Assembly: GCA_024291935.2 (NCBI GenBank)
Contig: CM044317.1
Location: 60,998,730 to 61,062,729, forward strand
From: Okapia johnstoni
Lineage: Eukaryota > Chordata > Mammalia > Artiodactyla > Giraffidae
DNA length: 64,000 nucleotides
Direction of reading: 5' to 3'
Part shown: piece by piece, positions 10,791 to 21,258 of the stretch
Numbering within the stretch: the stretch's first letter is position 1
Layout: each line of letters starts with the position of its first letter
The notes under the pieces: generated by a model
Told to the model about the DNA's origin: nothing
What the model saw: only the letters and a program-made list of their open reading frames with translations
The model's database searches: none
Position numbers and translations under genes: made by a program

Positions 10791-11899
10791 AATCTGACTG
10801 TGCTCACTACTATTAATATTAAAAATTTTAAACAAAATTTCCCCTATGAAGTCTTTGGAATATACTATCGTATCTTCTGAATCCTTCTTAAGATTATAGA
10901 GAACAATGATGGAATGAGGTTTAAGATTTGGTTAAAGGAAGTTTTTTTTTTGATCAGAAGTTATTTCTCTGAAAATTCTTCATATGAGAATCTTCAATTT
11001 GGCTTTAACTATTGATTAGTCTTTCATAACAGGCAGTTATAATAAACATCATATAAATCTGGCCTACAATAAAGAAGAAATGGGCAGAATAAAGATTACT
11101 GACTTTCCTTGCTTTTGTGTTCTTCAATAGGTCCTATTCTTCGTGGTCAATGTGGTCAAATTGTGTTATTTTATTTAGAAAATAAAGTTAATTTATTGAT
11201 ATTTTATGTTAATTTATTTATAAAATAATGTTATTGTGTAAAAAAGTCTAAGAATGAAGCAGTATTAGGCACTTAGTGCTGAAGTCACATGAAAACTTTT
11301 TACAATATTAGGTATATTATTTTTCTGAGCCTCACTGTTCTTGTGTGTAAAACTGAGAATAAAAAGAATGTTAAGTAGCAGGAAGGAGTGCACCAACTCT
11401 AATGTCTGGCATTTAGGAAGTATTCATCAGTGTTCACTGTTATTATGTATCTGAATTTTTGGTTTAATATTGAATACTTCAGATGCACTCTGCTGGTGCA
11501 CAGCAACTCTTTGCAACATGTTTTAAGATGTGCAAGATAAAGATATTAAAACAAAGGGAGAGTTTTCTATTTAAGTATTTATCTCATACTTCATTTCTTA
11601 TTTTAGTAAACATTTGTTAAACACCTACTGTGGTCTAGTGAAAGGACTGGGATCTGGGAACATACGAGTGAATATATTGCATGCCTCAGATCTGTTCTGG
11701 TGGGAAAGGCACTCATCTTAAAAACAATACCAACACTACTACTACCAATCCATAATATGATTTCTTCTAAGTCAAACATTCAATGATCTTATCTTAATCA
11801 CATAGACATTAAAACAAATTGAATATTATTTAAAAAACACTATTTGATATATCTTTTAAGTTTATATATTGTTTGTTTATATTTTTAATTTTACTAAAT
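10791..11899. other. Non-coding DNA with weak MIR traces
   Basis: Segment 11325-11460 (gcctcactgttcttgtgtgtaa ... tctggcatttaggaagtatt) resembles a decayed forward MIR. The rest is AT-rich with nothing recognised. Confidence 0.4.
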
Positions 11900-12100
11900 A
11901 AAAGTGTTAGTCACTCTGACTCTTCGTGACCCCATGAACTGTAGCCCACCAGGCCCCTCTGTCTGGGGAATTCTCCAGACAAGAACGCTGGAGTGGGTTG
12001 GCATTTCCTTCTCCACGGGATCTTCCCGACCCAGTGATTGAAGCCAGGTCTCCCGCACTGCAGGCAGACTCTACTAACTGAGCCACCAGGGAAACCTCAA
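11900..12100 (-). mobile_element. Bov-tA SINE
   Basis: Full reverse-strand copy running from gtgttagtcactctgactct to gagccaccagggaaacctc. Confidence 0.92.
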
Positions 12101-12204
12101 ACAAAAGATAGAAGATACATATTCATTTTATCTATTATCAGATCATAAACCACCTGAAAACTCAGTGGTATATAACAATAGTAATCTAATTTTTTTCTTT
12201 TTCA

Positions 12205-12325
12205 ATAGCTTTTTTGCTATATAACTGATAAATAATAAACCGTCTATTTTTAAAGTACAAAATTTGATATACACAAATATATACACACCTGTGAAACTCT
12301 TACCGTATCCATGATGCCTATGCTT
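12205..12325 (-). mobile_element. Old L1 3' UTR fragment
   Basis: The phrase acacacctgtgaaactctta in an AT-rich context matches the antisense 3' end of old mammalian L1s. Confidence 0.35.
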
Positions 12326-12860
12326 CTGTGGGTCAGGGATTAGAGCCAGCACAGCGGGGACAGCTTGTGAGTCTGATACTTGATGTTTGTGGCCACAGCT
12401 GGGGTTGCTTGACTAGCTGGAAGCTGCTGGGATGGCTAGACTGGGGCCATATGTCTGGGATCTTCATTTTTCTTCTTGGCATGTTTGCTGGGATTAGGAG
12501 GCCTAACATGGCTCCTTGACTACTGGTCTTGGTGCCCAGGTTGGGACGGCTGGACCAGCAAAGGCTTAGCAGGTACTCTTCACCCATGGCTGTGTCAGTA
12601 TAGTCAGGCTTCTTGCACAGCAGCTAACTCCTGCCTGAGGTGAAGATCCAAGATACGCTCCAAGAGACAGGGAGTGGAAGCGGCCAGTCTATTACAGCCT
12701 CATCTCAAAAACTGGCACAACTCACTCCTGCTATTCTGTCTCAGTTAAAACAGTCACAGAGTGTATCCAGACTCTAGGAAAGAAGGACGTGGACACAACT
12801 TCTTGGTCGGAGGAGTGTCAAAGCAATTTTCGCCATCTTAAAGCACTAAATACCTGCTAT
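12326..12860 (+). mobile_element. Ancient LTR-like mammalian repeat (family uncertain)
   Basis: Shares order and phrases (gtgggtcagggatt, tggggttgcttg, tcggaggagtgtcaaagcaa, gccatctt) with the repeat at 18895-19409. Apparent open frames here are by chance. Confidence 0.45.
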
Positions 12861-13170
12861 AGATGTGATATTCCTGAGTAAAAGATGACTCCAAATTGAG
12901 GTCATGAACAATTTCTTGTGGATGGTAAGAGCAGTGGTAGGGGGAGAAGGTGGAAGTAATGTCAGAATTTCCATCAACTCCTCAGTTTTCATTGGTCTCT
13001 ATTAAGCAGTGTTCTTCAAAGAAGTTATGCCTTGATATATTATAAATGGATATAAACACAAAAGTCATATAGTAAGCACCATTATTGTATATTATAGAAA
13101 ATTATATCATTTAATGATATATTTTAGCCACATTAATTAATTATATAATTAGCCACATTAATTAGTTATA
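12861..13170. other. No gene or repeat recognised
   Basis: Short unique stretch, AT-rich at its right end, with a small duplicated phrase agccacattaatta near 13125-13160. Confidence 0.45.
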
Positions 13171-13327
13171 ACCCAGGTTCAGTCCCTGGGTGGGGACGAT
13201 CCTCTGGAGGAGGGAATGTCAATCCACTCCAGTATTCTTGCCTGGAGAATTCCACAGACAGAGAAGCCTGGTGGGCTACAGTTCATAGGGTCGCAGAGTC
13301 AGACACAACTGAGCAACTAACATTTTC
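13171..13327 (+). mobile_element. Bov-tA SINE, 5'-truncated
   Basis: Starts mid-head (cccaggttcagtccctgggt) and continues to the tail cagacacaactgagcaacta. Confidence 0.9.
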
Positions 13328-13430
13328 CCCACTTTTATTGATGTATTAGCCACATCAATGATCAAGATTCCAAAATCGCCAGGACATAATTCAGTAAAAC
13401 CATTTGAGATAGATATATCAGATTCTATTA

Positions 13431-14399
13431 GGTTGGTGCAAACATAATTGTGATTTCAGAATGTGAATTTTAAATCATTATAATTAGGCTCAAACACATC
13501 TTTATTAATCAAAATAGGAACCATTATAATCAACACATTTTTTGCCCATGAGAAATGGATTGGTTTATTCTTGTGTAAAAATCTGTACTTTGGGATTTGA
13601 CAAACTCTAAACATTTTCTGCCTCCTGCTGGTTGTAGAAGCATTTTCCTTGCAAAAAGTTGTCGAGATGCTTGAAGAAGTGATAGAACTTTTTTTGGTGC
13701 AAGTTTGGTTTTGGGAAGTGCTTTGAGGTTTCTTCTCTGTTTAACCACTGAGCTGGTTGTTGCTGGTTGCATATAAAATCCACTTTTCATTGTACGTCAT
13801 AAAACAATCAAGAAATGGTTCGTTGCTATTGCGTAGAATAAAAGAAAATGACACTTCAAAATGATGATTTTTTTATTTTGTCAGCTCATGAGGCACCCAC
13901 TTATCGAGCTTTTTCACCTTTCCAATTTGCTTCAAATGCTGATTAACCATAGAATGGTTGAGGTTGAGTTCTTCAGCAATTTCTCATGCAGTTCTAAGAG
14001 GATCAGCTTCAATGATCCTCTCAATTGATAGCTGTCAGCTTCCTATGGTCAGCTACTATGCTTCTCATCTTCAAGGCTCTCACCTCCTTTGCAAAACTTC
14101 TTAAACCATCATTGTGTTGTACATTCACTAGCAGTTCCTGGGCCAAATGTGTTGTTGATGTTGCGAGTTGTCTCTGCTGCTTTATGACCCATTTTGAACT
14201 CAAATAAGAAAACTGCTTGAATTTGCTTTTTGTCTGACATCATTTCCCTAGTCTAAAATAAATATAAAATACACAGCAAGTAATAAGTCATTAGCAAAAA
14301 TAAATAAATAGAGAAATGCACATTAAAATATATTTAAGAATGTATTCCAATATCAAACGTCAAAGTTCAACAAAACCACAATTATTTTTGCAACCTAAC
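13431..14399 (-). mobile_element. Internally deleted mariner-type DNA transposon
   Basis: Terminal inverted repeats (ttaggttggtgcaaacataa at the left; the complementary ttttgcaacctaa at the right) bound about 970 bp, shorter than the usual ~1.3 kb. On the minus strand the remains of a mariner transposase read from 14242 (MSDKKQIQAVFLFEFKMGHK) through the helix-turn-helix part (VVRHLKQ-like, DKWVPHEL) to a C-terminal HFFKHLDNFLQGK-like segment. Stops and frameshifts are frequent. The catalytic Asp of the DEKW motif reads Asn (TYNEKW, codon at 13789-13791). About 300 bp including the other two catalytic Asp positions is missing near 13685. Dead element. Confidence 0.9.
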
Positions 14400-14598
14400 A
14401 TTTGTTATTTTCCTAGGGCATTATGCTATTGGAAATCTATTGAACTTCTTAAGAATTCCACTTTTTCTCCACTTGCCTGAGGCAGAGGTGGAGGGTGAGG
14501 GGTGGGGAGTATTGCAGCTTGACAAATGGATCTGCTGTATTTAAACAAACTTTACTAGAGATACTTTCAAATAGACAACTTCATAGTTTCTGAATAAA

Positions 14599-14814
14599 CT
14601 GTTGTTGTTTAGTCGCTAAATCATGTCTGACTCTTCGGGACCCCATGGACTGCAGCCCACCACCCAGGCTCCTCTGTCCATGGGATTTTTCAGGCAAGAA
14701 TACTGCACTGGGTTGTCATTTCCTTCTGCAGGTTGATCTTCCAGACCCAGGGATCGAATCCATGTCTCCTGCATTGCAGACAAAGTCTTTACCATTGAGC
14801 CACCTGGGAAGCCC
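14599..14814 (-). mobile_element. Bov-tA SINE
   Basis: Complete reverse copy from gttgttgtttagtcgctaaa to gagccacctgggaagccc, flanked by ttctgaataaa / ttctgaaaaaa, a probable 11-bp target duplication with one mismatch. Confidence 0.93.
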
Positions 14815-14825
14815 TTCTGAAAAAA

Positions 14826-15713
14826 TACAACCTGCTATAGGGATAGCCATGTCATCAAGTCATCAAAGATAAAGATATATCTTTCTTACATGTTCAACCA
14901 CTATGTGAAGTGTGTACAACTAACATAAAAAGCAGCAGAAAAAAAAGTTAAACCAAGTAAACCTCTAAGGAGAATGTTTTTATTGTAGTCTTTTGAGAAA
15001 CACAAGGAAAAGACAGTACAGTTTACCCATGGAAGAGAGGTACTTGATTCATTTAAGGGGAATTAAGTAAATGCATTAATCATTATTTGGCCATATTTGG
15101 AAAGAAAGAACTACTCTTGTCATTCTTTTGGGTTCCCTTCAACCATAGCTCATCACAAGTGATATCAGTGGTTTCTCAAATTTCTCATTATATCTTCATT
15201 CCTAAAACATTTCCTCTTCTGACCAAAACACACAGGAATGAAAAGAAGGAAGAAAGAATATTTTTGAATGCACATGTGCTTGCATACATTATCATATCAG
15301 AGCAATTACAAGGCATCATTAAAAATGTTAATCACTTGGAAGTCTAGAGTGGATGGAAACCAGGTGGTAAAAAGTTTTGATAATTAGGTAAATTTGAAGG
15401 TGCAGAAGTGTCTGTTGAGGTATAGAATTTAAGACCATGACATTCCTTGCGAGAATATATGCAGCACCCAAAACAAGCAATAGAAGCATCATATTTCCTT
15501 TGTTTGAATATCTTACATATTGTTTATAGAATGTTTAAAATATATTTCACATCTTTTTTTAAGAGGTTTATATCAGGGTTTTTATTTTTTCCTTTCTTTT
15601 CTTACTTTCTCTATAAAGTTATACAGCTACCAAGGAGTTGGGAGATCGTGTAACCAGGGTGAAGAACCATTAAAATTATTGTGATAAAGTACCTACCTAC
15701 CCACCAACATTCC
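14826..15713. other. No gene or repeat recognised
   Basis: AT-rich non-coding DNA; short open frames have no domain features. Confidence 0.5.
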
Positions 15714-15750
15714 AGACTTCTATTAGAGACTTCTAATAGACTTCTATTAG
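15714..15750. repeat. Three-copy 13-bp tandem repeat with internal inverted symmetry
   Basis: Units agacttctattag, agacttctaatag and acttctattag follow each other; ctattag and ctaatag are reverse complements. Confidence 0.85.
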
Positions 15751-15760
15751 AGGTCTGTAT

Positions 15761-16403
15761 CTGGACTTCCCTGGTGGTACAGTGGATAAGAATCCACCTG
15801 CCAATGCATGGGACACAGGTTCAGTACCTGGTCTGGGAAGATCCCACGTGCTACCGAGCAACTAAGCCCGTGCACCACAATTACTGAGCCCTTGCTTTAG
15901 AGCCTATGAGCCACAACTACTGAGCCTGTGTGCCACAACTATTGAAGCCCGTGTGCCTAGAGACTGTGCTCTGCAACAAGAGAAGCCTTGGCAATGAGCA
16001 GCCCATGCACCACAACTAGAAAGTAGCCCCTGCTCGCCACGACTAGAGATAACCCGTGCAAAGCAATGAAGACCTGTTGCTGCCAAGTCGCTTCAGTGTG
16101 TCTGACTCTGTATGACCCCAAGGACGGAAGCCCACCAGGCTCCTCCTTCCTTGGGATTCTCCAGGCAAGAACACTGGAGTGGGTTGCCATTTCCTTCTCC
16201 AATGCATGAAAGTGAAAAGTGAAAGTGAAGTCGCTCAGTCGTGTCCGACCCTTAGTGACCCCATGGACTGCAGCCTACCAGGCTCCTCCATCCATGGGAT
16301 TTCCCAGGCAAGAGTACTGGAGTGGGTTGCCATTTCCTTCTCCAATAAGACCTAGTGCAGCCAAAAATAAATAAATTTAAATAAATAAATATTTTTTAAA
16401 AAA
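15761..16403 (+). mobile_element. CHR-2 type SINE, split by a younger SINE
   Basis: Head gacttccctggtggtacagt at 15764, the repeated cacaactactgagcc phrases, and an AAAT tail after 16354. Flanked by agaggtctgtat (15749-15760) and agaggtctgtgt (16404-16415), a target duplication with one mismatch. A SINE2-1 copy interrupts it at 16076-16346. Confidence 0.92.
16076..16346 (-). mobile_element. SINE2-1-type dimeric SINE nested in the CHR-2 SINE
   Basis: Two related halves (each ending cactggagtgggttgccatt-like) joined by gcatgaaagtgaaaagtgaa. Flanked by a perfect 7-bp duplication aagacct at 16069-16075 and 16347-16353, both belonging to the CHR-2 host. Confidence 0.95.
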
Positions 16404-16507
16404 AGAGGTCTGTGTGCAAGGTGAAAAATAAGACTTTGGCATTTGAGGTATTAAGTTAATAATTAGCATCAAGAGAAAGAGCAGTTACACCTAATAGGTA
16501 GGAAATA

Positions 16508-16808
16508 CAGTCAGCCCTCCTGTATCTGTGGGTTTCACATCCTCAGATTCAACCAACCACAGATAGAAAATACTCGGAAAAAAATTCCAGGAAGTTACAA
16601 AAAGCAAAACTCGAACTGGTCTTATAGTCAACTATTTACGTAGTATTTACATGATATAAGTAACATAGAGATAAGTATATGGGAGGATGTGAGTAAGTTA
16701 TAGGCCAATATTGTGCCACCTTATATAAAGGACTTAAGGATCTGAGGGATTTTGGTATCTTCAGTGATCCTAGAACCTATTACAAAGGACATGGAGCAAC
16801 ACTGTACA
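16508..16808 (+). mobile_element. Tigger-type (TcMar) non-autonomous DNA transposon
   Basis: Left end cagtcagccctcctgtatct, internal attcaaccaaccacagat, and right end gagcaacactgta are the hallmarks of a ~300-bp Tigger-derived MITE. Ends are imperfect inverted repeats. Confidence 0.7.
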
Positions 16809-16895
16809 TCCAGATAAAAACGAGACTGAAGTATTCCTACATCACTGAGACTTTAGTCCTAGAGTTTCCAATGTGCTTGTTCAAAAAATAGCATC

Positions 16896-17043
16896 CAGGG
16901 ACATCCTTGGCAGTCCAGTGGTTAAGACCTCACTTTCCCATGCAGGGGGTGCAGGCGCAAGGTTGGGGAGCTAAGATGCCACATGCTTCAGGGCCATAAA
17001 CAACAGAAGCAATATTGTAATGAATTCAATAAAGACTTTTTAA
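16896..17043 (+). mobile_element. CHR-1 type SINE
   Basis: Diverged copy: tccagtggttaagacctcac, ggttggggagctaagatgcc, and an end with attcaataaagac. Confidence 0.82.
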
Positions 17044-17988
17044 AAAATGCATTGTTTAAAATAAATTTTTTTTTTAAGTAGCATATTTGTTCTTTCTTAA
17101 CAAACTCTGCCCAGATAATGTCAAAAAGAGTGGTTTTCTCTGTGGAACTAGGGCTGGATGAAAATTTCTTTCATATGGTTATCAGTACTTACCAAGAGTC
17201 TCTTATAGATGAGCCATTGTGCTAGCCTTTTAGGACATGTCCATAAAGAGACAAGGGTCCTGCCCTTGAGGAGATCAAGAGCTACAAGGAAGACTTGTAA
17301 ATAGATTAGGACATACAATAGAAAGCCAACTGGAAAACAAATTTAGATACATGCTTTAGAGGAGATTTAAATGAAAGAAACAATTAAAATAAAAATATGA
17401 AGAAAAATCCAAGGCACAATTTCAAACTCTTAGAATGGGAAAGACTCCATTCTCATGATTTGACCCATAAAAACAAAAAGCTATACATAGCAAGAACTAC
17501 TCTAAACAAAGTCAAAAGAAAGAGGACAAATTGGGGAGAAAATATTTACAGCTTCTATTATAAATAAAGGATTAAATTCCCTGAAGAGTTTTTATAAATT
17601 AAAAAAAAAATCCTAATAGAATCTGAGCAAAGGACATGGACCTTTCACTTAACAGAAAATATAAATAGCTCTGAAATATATTAAAATATATTCAACTTCA
17701 CTTAGAACTACAAATTAAAATTATACCATTTCCTATCTATTAGATTAGCAAAAATCAACAAATCTGATAACACAGTGTTATTAAGAGTTATGGGAGAATT
17801 TTCAAGTATTGTTGCTACCAAGTCCAAGCTTGTACTGCTTGCTGCATGACAGGCTAATCAATCGAGAGACAGGTTGCTGGAGCAAGGAATAGCGACTTTA
17901 TTTAGAATCCAGCAGACTGAGAAGATGGTAGACGAGAATTCCAAAGAACTTTCTTCCCAGAGTTAGAGTTTAGGCTTCTTTTATACTA

Positions 17989-18408
17989 AAAGTGAAAGTT
18001 TTAGTTGCTCATTCGTGTCCAACTGTTTGCCACCCCCATGGACTGTAGCCCACCAGTCTGCTCTGTCCACAGAATTCTCCAGGCAAGAATACTGGAGTGG
18101 GACTTCCCTGGTGGCTCAGACAGTAAAGCATCTGCCTACAATGCGGGAGACTGGGGTTCGATCCTTCGGTCGGGAAGATCCCCTGGAGAAGGAAATGGCA
18201 ACCCACTCCAGTACTCTTGCCTGGAAAATTCCATGGACGGAGGAGCCTGATGGGCTACAGTCCATGGAGTCACAAAGAGTTGGACACGATTGAGTGACTT
18301 CACTTCACTTTGCCATTCCCTTCTCCAGGGGATCTTCCCAACCCAGGGATCGATTCTGGGTCTCCCACACTGTGGGCAGATTCTTTACCATCTGAGCCAA
18401 AGGGAGTA
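17989..18408 (-). mobile_element. Bov-tA SINE, split by another Bov-tA
   Basis: Left part ends ...aatactggagtgg at 18099; the right part resumes with gccattcccttctccagggg at 18311 and ends near gagccaaaggga. Confidence 0.9.
18100..18308 (+). mobile_element. Bov-tA SINE nested inside an opposite-strand Bov-tA
   Basis: Complete forward copy (gacttccctggtggctcaga ... cacgattgagtgacttcact). It interrupts the reverse copy at the ggagtggg/ttgccatt position with no clear target duplication. Confidence 0.93.
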
Positions 18409-18894
18409 GGCAAAGTCTTGGTCTTTATGACAGCCATTCCCAGGTGAGCCTGGGAATTTGTTGTGAGCTACACAAAGGCATTTTAGCTTAATGTCCATTA
18501 TCAGAGGGGCAGGTTTCCCAAAGAAGGGCCATCATGTATGTATAATTTGAGCTTAAAGGCAGCATCCCATTAGTTATTAACTTGTAACAGAATACAAAGT
18601 TTCTTTCCTATTACATTTTTGATAGAAGTGTAAGTCAGCAAAATCTCTGATTATAACAATTTATAATATCTATCAAAACTATAGACACATACTTCCTTGT
18701 ATCCAGCAATTCTACTTTTAGGAATTCATCCCACAATTATATCCATACATGCAAAATGACATATATACATTATTATTAATTGCAGCATTGTTTGTAGTAG
18801 CAAAAAGGTAACAAGAGTAGAAATAACCTGAATGTCCATCGATAAAAGTTGAGTAAAATGGGGATGTATATATATATGATGGAATACTACAGCT

Positions 18895-19409
18895 TGTGGG
18901 TTATTTATTGCTATTCACAAATCACCCTAAAACATAGTGGCTTAAAACAATAACAATTATTGATTTCTTCTCAAAATTCGATGGGTGACCATGCTTAGCT
19001 GGGGAAGTTCCGTTCTATCTGATATGACCTGGGGTTTAGTCATCTGGAGACTCAATGAGGCCGTATTGTCCAAAACGGCTCACTCAGACGGCTGGCAGTT
19101 GGTGCTGGTTGTTGGACTGAAAGTAAGCTGAGATTGTTGATCATCATGTATTAGCATTAGCTCTTCTCCATGTGTCCTCTCCTTATAGCTTGGGCTTCTT
19201 CCAGCAAGATGGCTAGCTTCCAAGAGGGAGTGAGGCCAGGGCATAAAGCTATAGCTCTCTTTAAGGGTCAGCCTTAGAAATTATTACTTCTACCTCATTC
19301 TATTGACAAAATGAGTGATAAGGCCAGGCCAGATTGAAAGCAAGGGAAATAGACTCTTTCCCTTAAGTAAAAGTATGGCAAAGAACTTGTGGCCATCTTT
19401 AATCTACCA
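18895..19409 (+). mobile_element. Ancient LTR-like mammalian repeat inserted in the L1
   Basis: Starts near tgtgggttatttattgctat, contains aaaacatagtggcttaaaac, tcttccagcaagatggctag, acctcattctattgac and ttgtggccatcttt, and ends taatctacca (TG...CA). L1 sequence flanks it on both sides. Same family as 12326-12860, 45905-46135 and 55019-55128; I cannot name it safely. Confidence 0.55.
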
Positions 19410-19743
19410 AAAAGACAAAAAGCAATATTTTATATACTGATCAGGAATAATTTCTGGAATTCACTGTTAATTAATGGGTATATAACTGTGTATATAATAT
19501 GATACTACTGTCAATATAAAAAGTACGGATGAAGGAGAATACTTAATTGTTTACATGCACCCAGGAACGTCTTTAGAGAATACACAAGAAACTGGGTAGC
19601 TAGACCCAGAGGAAGAATGTTCAGTGATTTCTCTTTTTACCTTTTGAATTTTTTATAATATGAAGGTATTATTTATTTTAAAATGTTAAACTATAAAAAT
19701 GATAACATAATAATTATTACAGGCTACATGTTCTAAAGATACG

Positions 19744-20188
19744 TGATGAAACAATCAATAGTCAATTCAGAAAGAAATGGAAAATTTTATTTAAGCCAAC
19801 CTGAGGATTATAACCCATAAAACAGTCTTTCTGATAGCTCAAAGGACTATTCCAAAAAGGTAAGGGGAGAGGCCAGTATGTTCATGATTTTAGAGAAGGG
19901 GCACATGCACGTAATCAATCACTCATCTTGCTCCTTGTGAGGAACAGATATCTTAGTTAATGACTCTAAGAGCTTTTCTACATACGGGAAGATGCAAGAA
20001 ACTGAGTTCACAAAATTTTCTCCTGAAAATCCCTGACTATCTGACGACCAGTTCTGTCAGTTTTCTCAGAGCACAAAGTGCTCAGATCTTCACCCTGAAT
20101 TTACGTCAGGGTGTATTGTAGGTCAGCATCTGCAGTGGATAATGCCTTGATTCTTATAGAACTTGGTAGTGGGCAACATTCTTATAAT
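19744..20188 (-). mobile_element. Endogenous retroviral 3' LTR
   Basis: On the minus strand the LTR follows a polypurine tract and carries AATAAA at 19786-19791 (ttaaataaaattttcc), with about 40 bases after it. It reads as the 3' LTR of a minus-strand provirus. The 5' LTR is not in view. Confidence 0.6.
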
Positions 20189-20745
20189 CCCCCCCTTTTC
20201 AGTCTTAACTTCAATGAGGATTTGGGAGGCATTTCATGACCAACTTGTCCCACGTTGCTTATTCCCAGGTCAACTGAGGGGTTCATTGATAGGTAATGTG
20301 CTATGACTGAACTAGGTCTTGTTAACAGTAGCCAAAAGCCTCTGAACTGTTTGTCTTAACTTACTATATCTGTTATGGTTCAGGAAATGTTTCTCTTTTG
20401 TTGCTTCTTCCCATATCTCAAGTTTTACTAACACAGTCATTGATCTCATAAAACTATATGTTTGGTCAATCATTTCAAGTCATCTAATCATCATTAATTT
20501 TATCAGCAGCTCAGTCACACATCTGGTAGTACAAGAAACAATAATTTCATAAATAAGCAGAATGTAAGTAATATAGCAAGTAACATTAATAAGGACATAA
20601 GTAAGAATTTAAGCTAAGAACTTCTGTTAGGTAAGGCCCAATATCTCCCCAGGTCATCTGACCTAGTCTGTTCTCTAGCAGTTGCTATCTTTAAGGGAAA
20701 TAATATTTTGGCATTGTACATAAAATTCACCAAAAGTATCTACAT
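20189..20745 (-). mobile_element. Endogenous retrovirus internal 3' end with polypurine tract
   Basis: Minus strand: GAAAAGGGGGGG at 20189-20200, directly before the LTR, is a polypurine tract. The DNA to its right is probably the decayed end of the proviral coding part, with stops in all frames I examined. Not coding now. Confidence 0.5.
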
Positions 20746-20748
20746 GCA

Positions 20749-20972
20749 TGGGCTTCCCAGGTGGCACTAGTGGTAAAGAACCCAACTGCCAATGCAGGAG
20801 ATATGAGACATGGGTCTGATCCCTGGGTCAGGAAGATCTCCTGGAGGAGGGCATGACAACCCATTCCAGTATTCTTGCCTGAAGAATCCCATGGACAGAG
20901 GAGACTGGTGGGCTGCAGTCTATAGGGTGGCAAAGAGTCAGACACAACGAAGTGACTTAGCATACACGCATG
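20749..20972 (+). mobile_element. Bov-tA SINE inserted in the retroviral remnant
   Basis: Complete forward copy gggcttcccaggtggcacta ... cagacacaacgaagtgactt with a CATACACGCATG-type tail. Confidence 0.93.
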
Positions 20973-21135
20973 CATCTGCATACACAAGGCAAGTAGTAGG
21001 TCATCATGACCCTTTACAGGATTGAGAAAAGGTCACCTTTTAAGGAGTGGCAGGGCTGGCACCAGGAGGAGAAAATTTGATCTTCATGGTTGAGCAGGCA
21101 TCTCTGCCATTGGACAGATCCAGTTTAGGCATAAT
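20973..21135 (-). mobile_element. Possible continuation of the retroviral internal region
   Basis: GC-richer unique-looking segment (agtggcagggctggcaccag) between two SINEs; assigned to the provirus mainly by position. Confidence 0.3.
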
Positions 21136-21258
21136 ACAGATGGCTGATGGCAATCCACTCCAGTATTCTTGCCTGAAGAATCACATGGACAGAGGAGCCT
21201 GGCTGGATACAGTCCATGGGGTCACAAAGAGTCAGATACAACTGAGTGACTGAGATGA
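21136..21258 (+). mobile_element. Bov-tA SINE, 5'-truncated
   Basis: Tail half only: ggcaatccactccagtattc ... gtcagatacaactgagtgac. Confidence 0.9.

Larger units (their letters stand above)
17810..18615 (-). mobile_element. Solo endogenous retroviral LTR with promoter and poly(A) signals, carrying nested SINEs
   Basis: Read on the minus strand it begins TGTAATAGG (18615) and ends GGTAGCAACA (17810). TATAAAA (17979-17985) lies about 80 bases before AATAAA (17897-17902), the U3-R-U5 layout of an LTR. Without the SINEs at about 17989-18408 it is about 385 bp. No internal retroviral DNA adjoins, so it is a solo LTR. A target duplication is not visible. Confidence 0.72.
17440..19700 (+). mobile_element. 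Old L1 LINE 3' end, split by two LTR-type insertions
   Basis: Decayed ORF2 C-terminal DNA (acaaagtcaaaagaaagagg, aaatggctct-like, attagcaaaaatcaacaaat) runs to 17809 and resumes at 18616 (gatagaagtgtaagtcagca, gcagcattgtttgtagtagc). It breaks again at 18895-19409 and ends with 3' UTR-like DNA (gtagctagacccagaggaag). No open frame remains. Confidence 0.75.
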
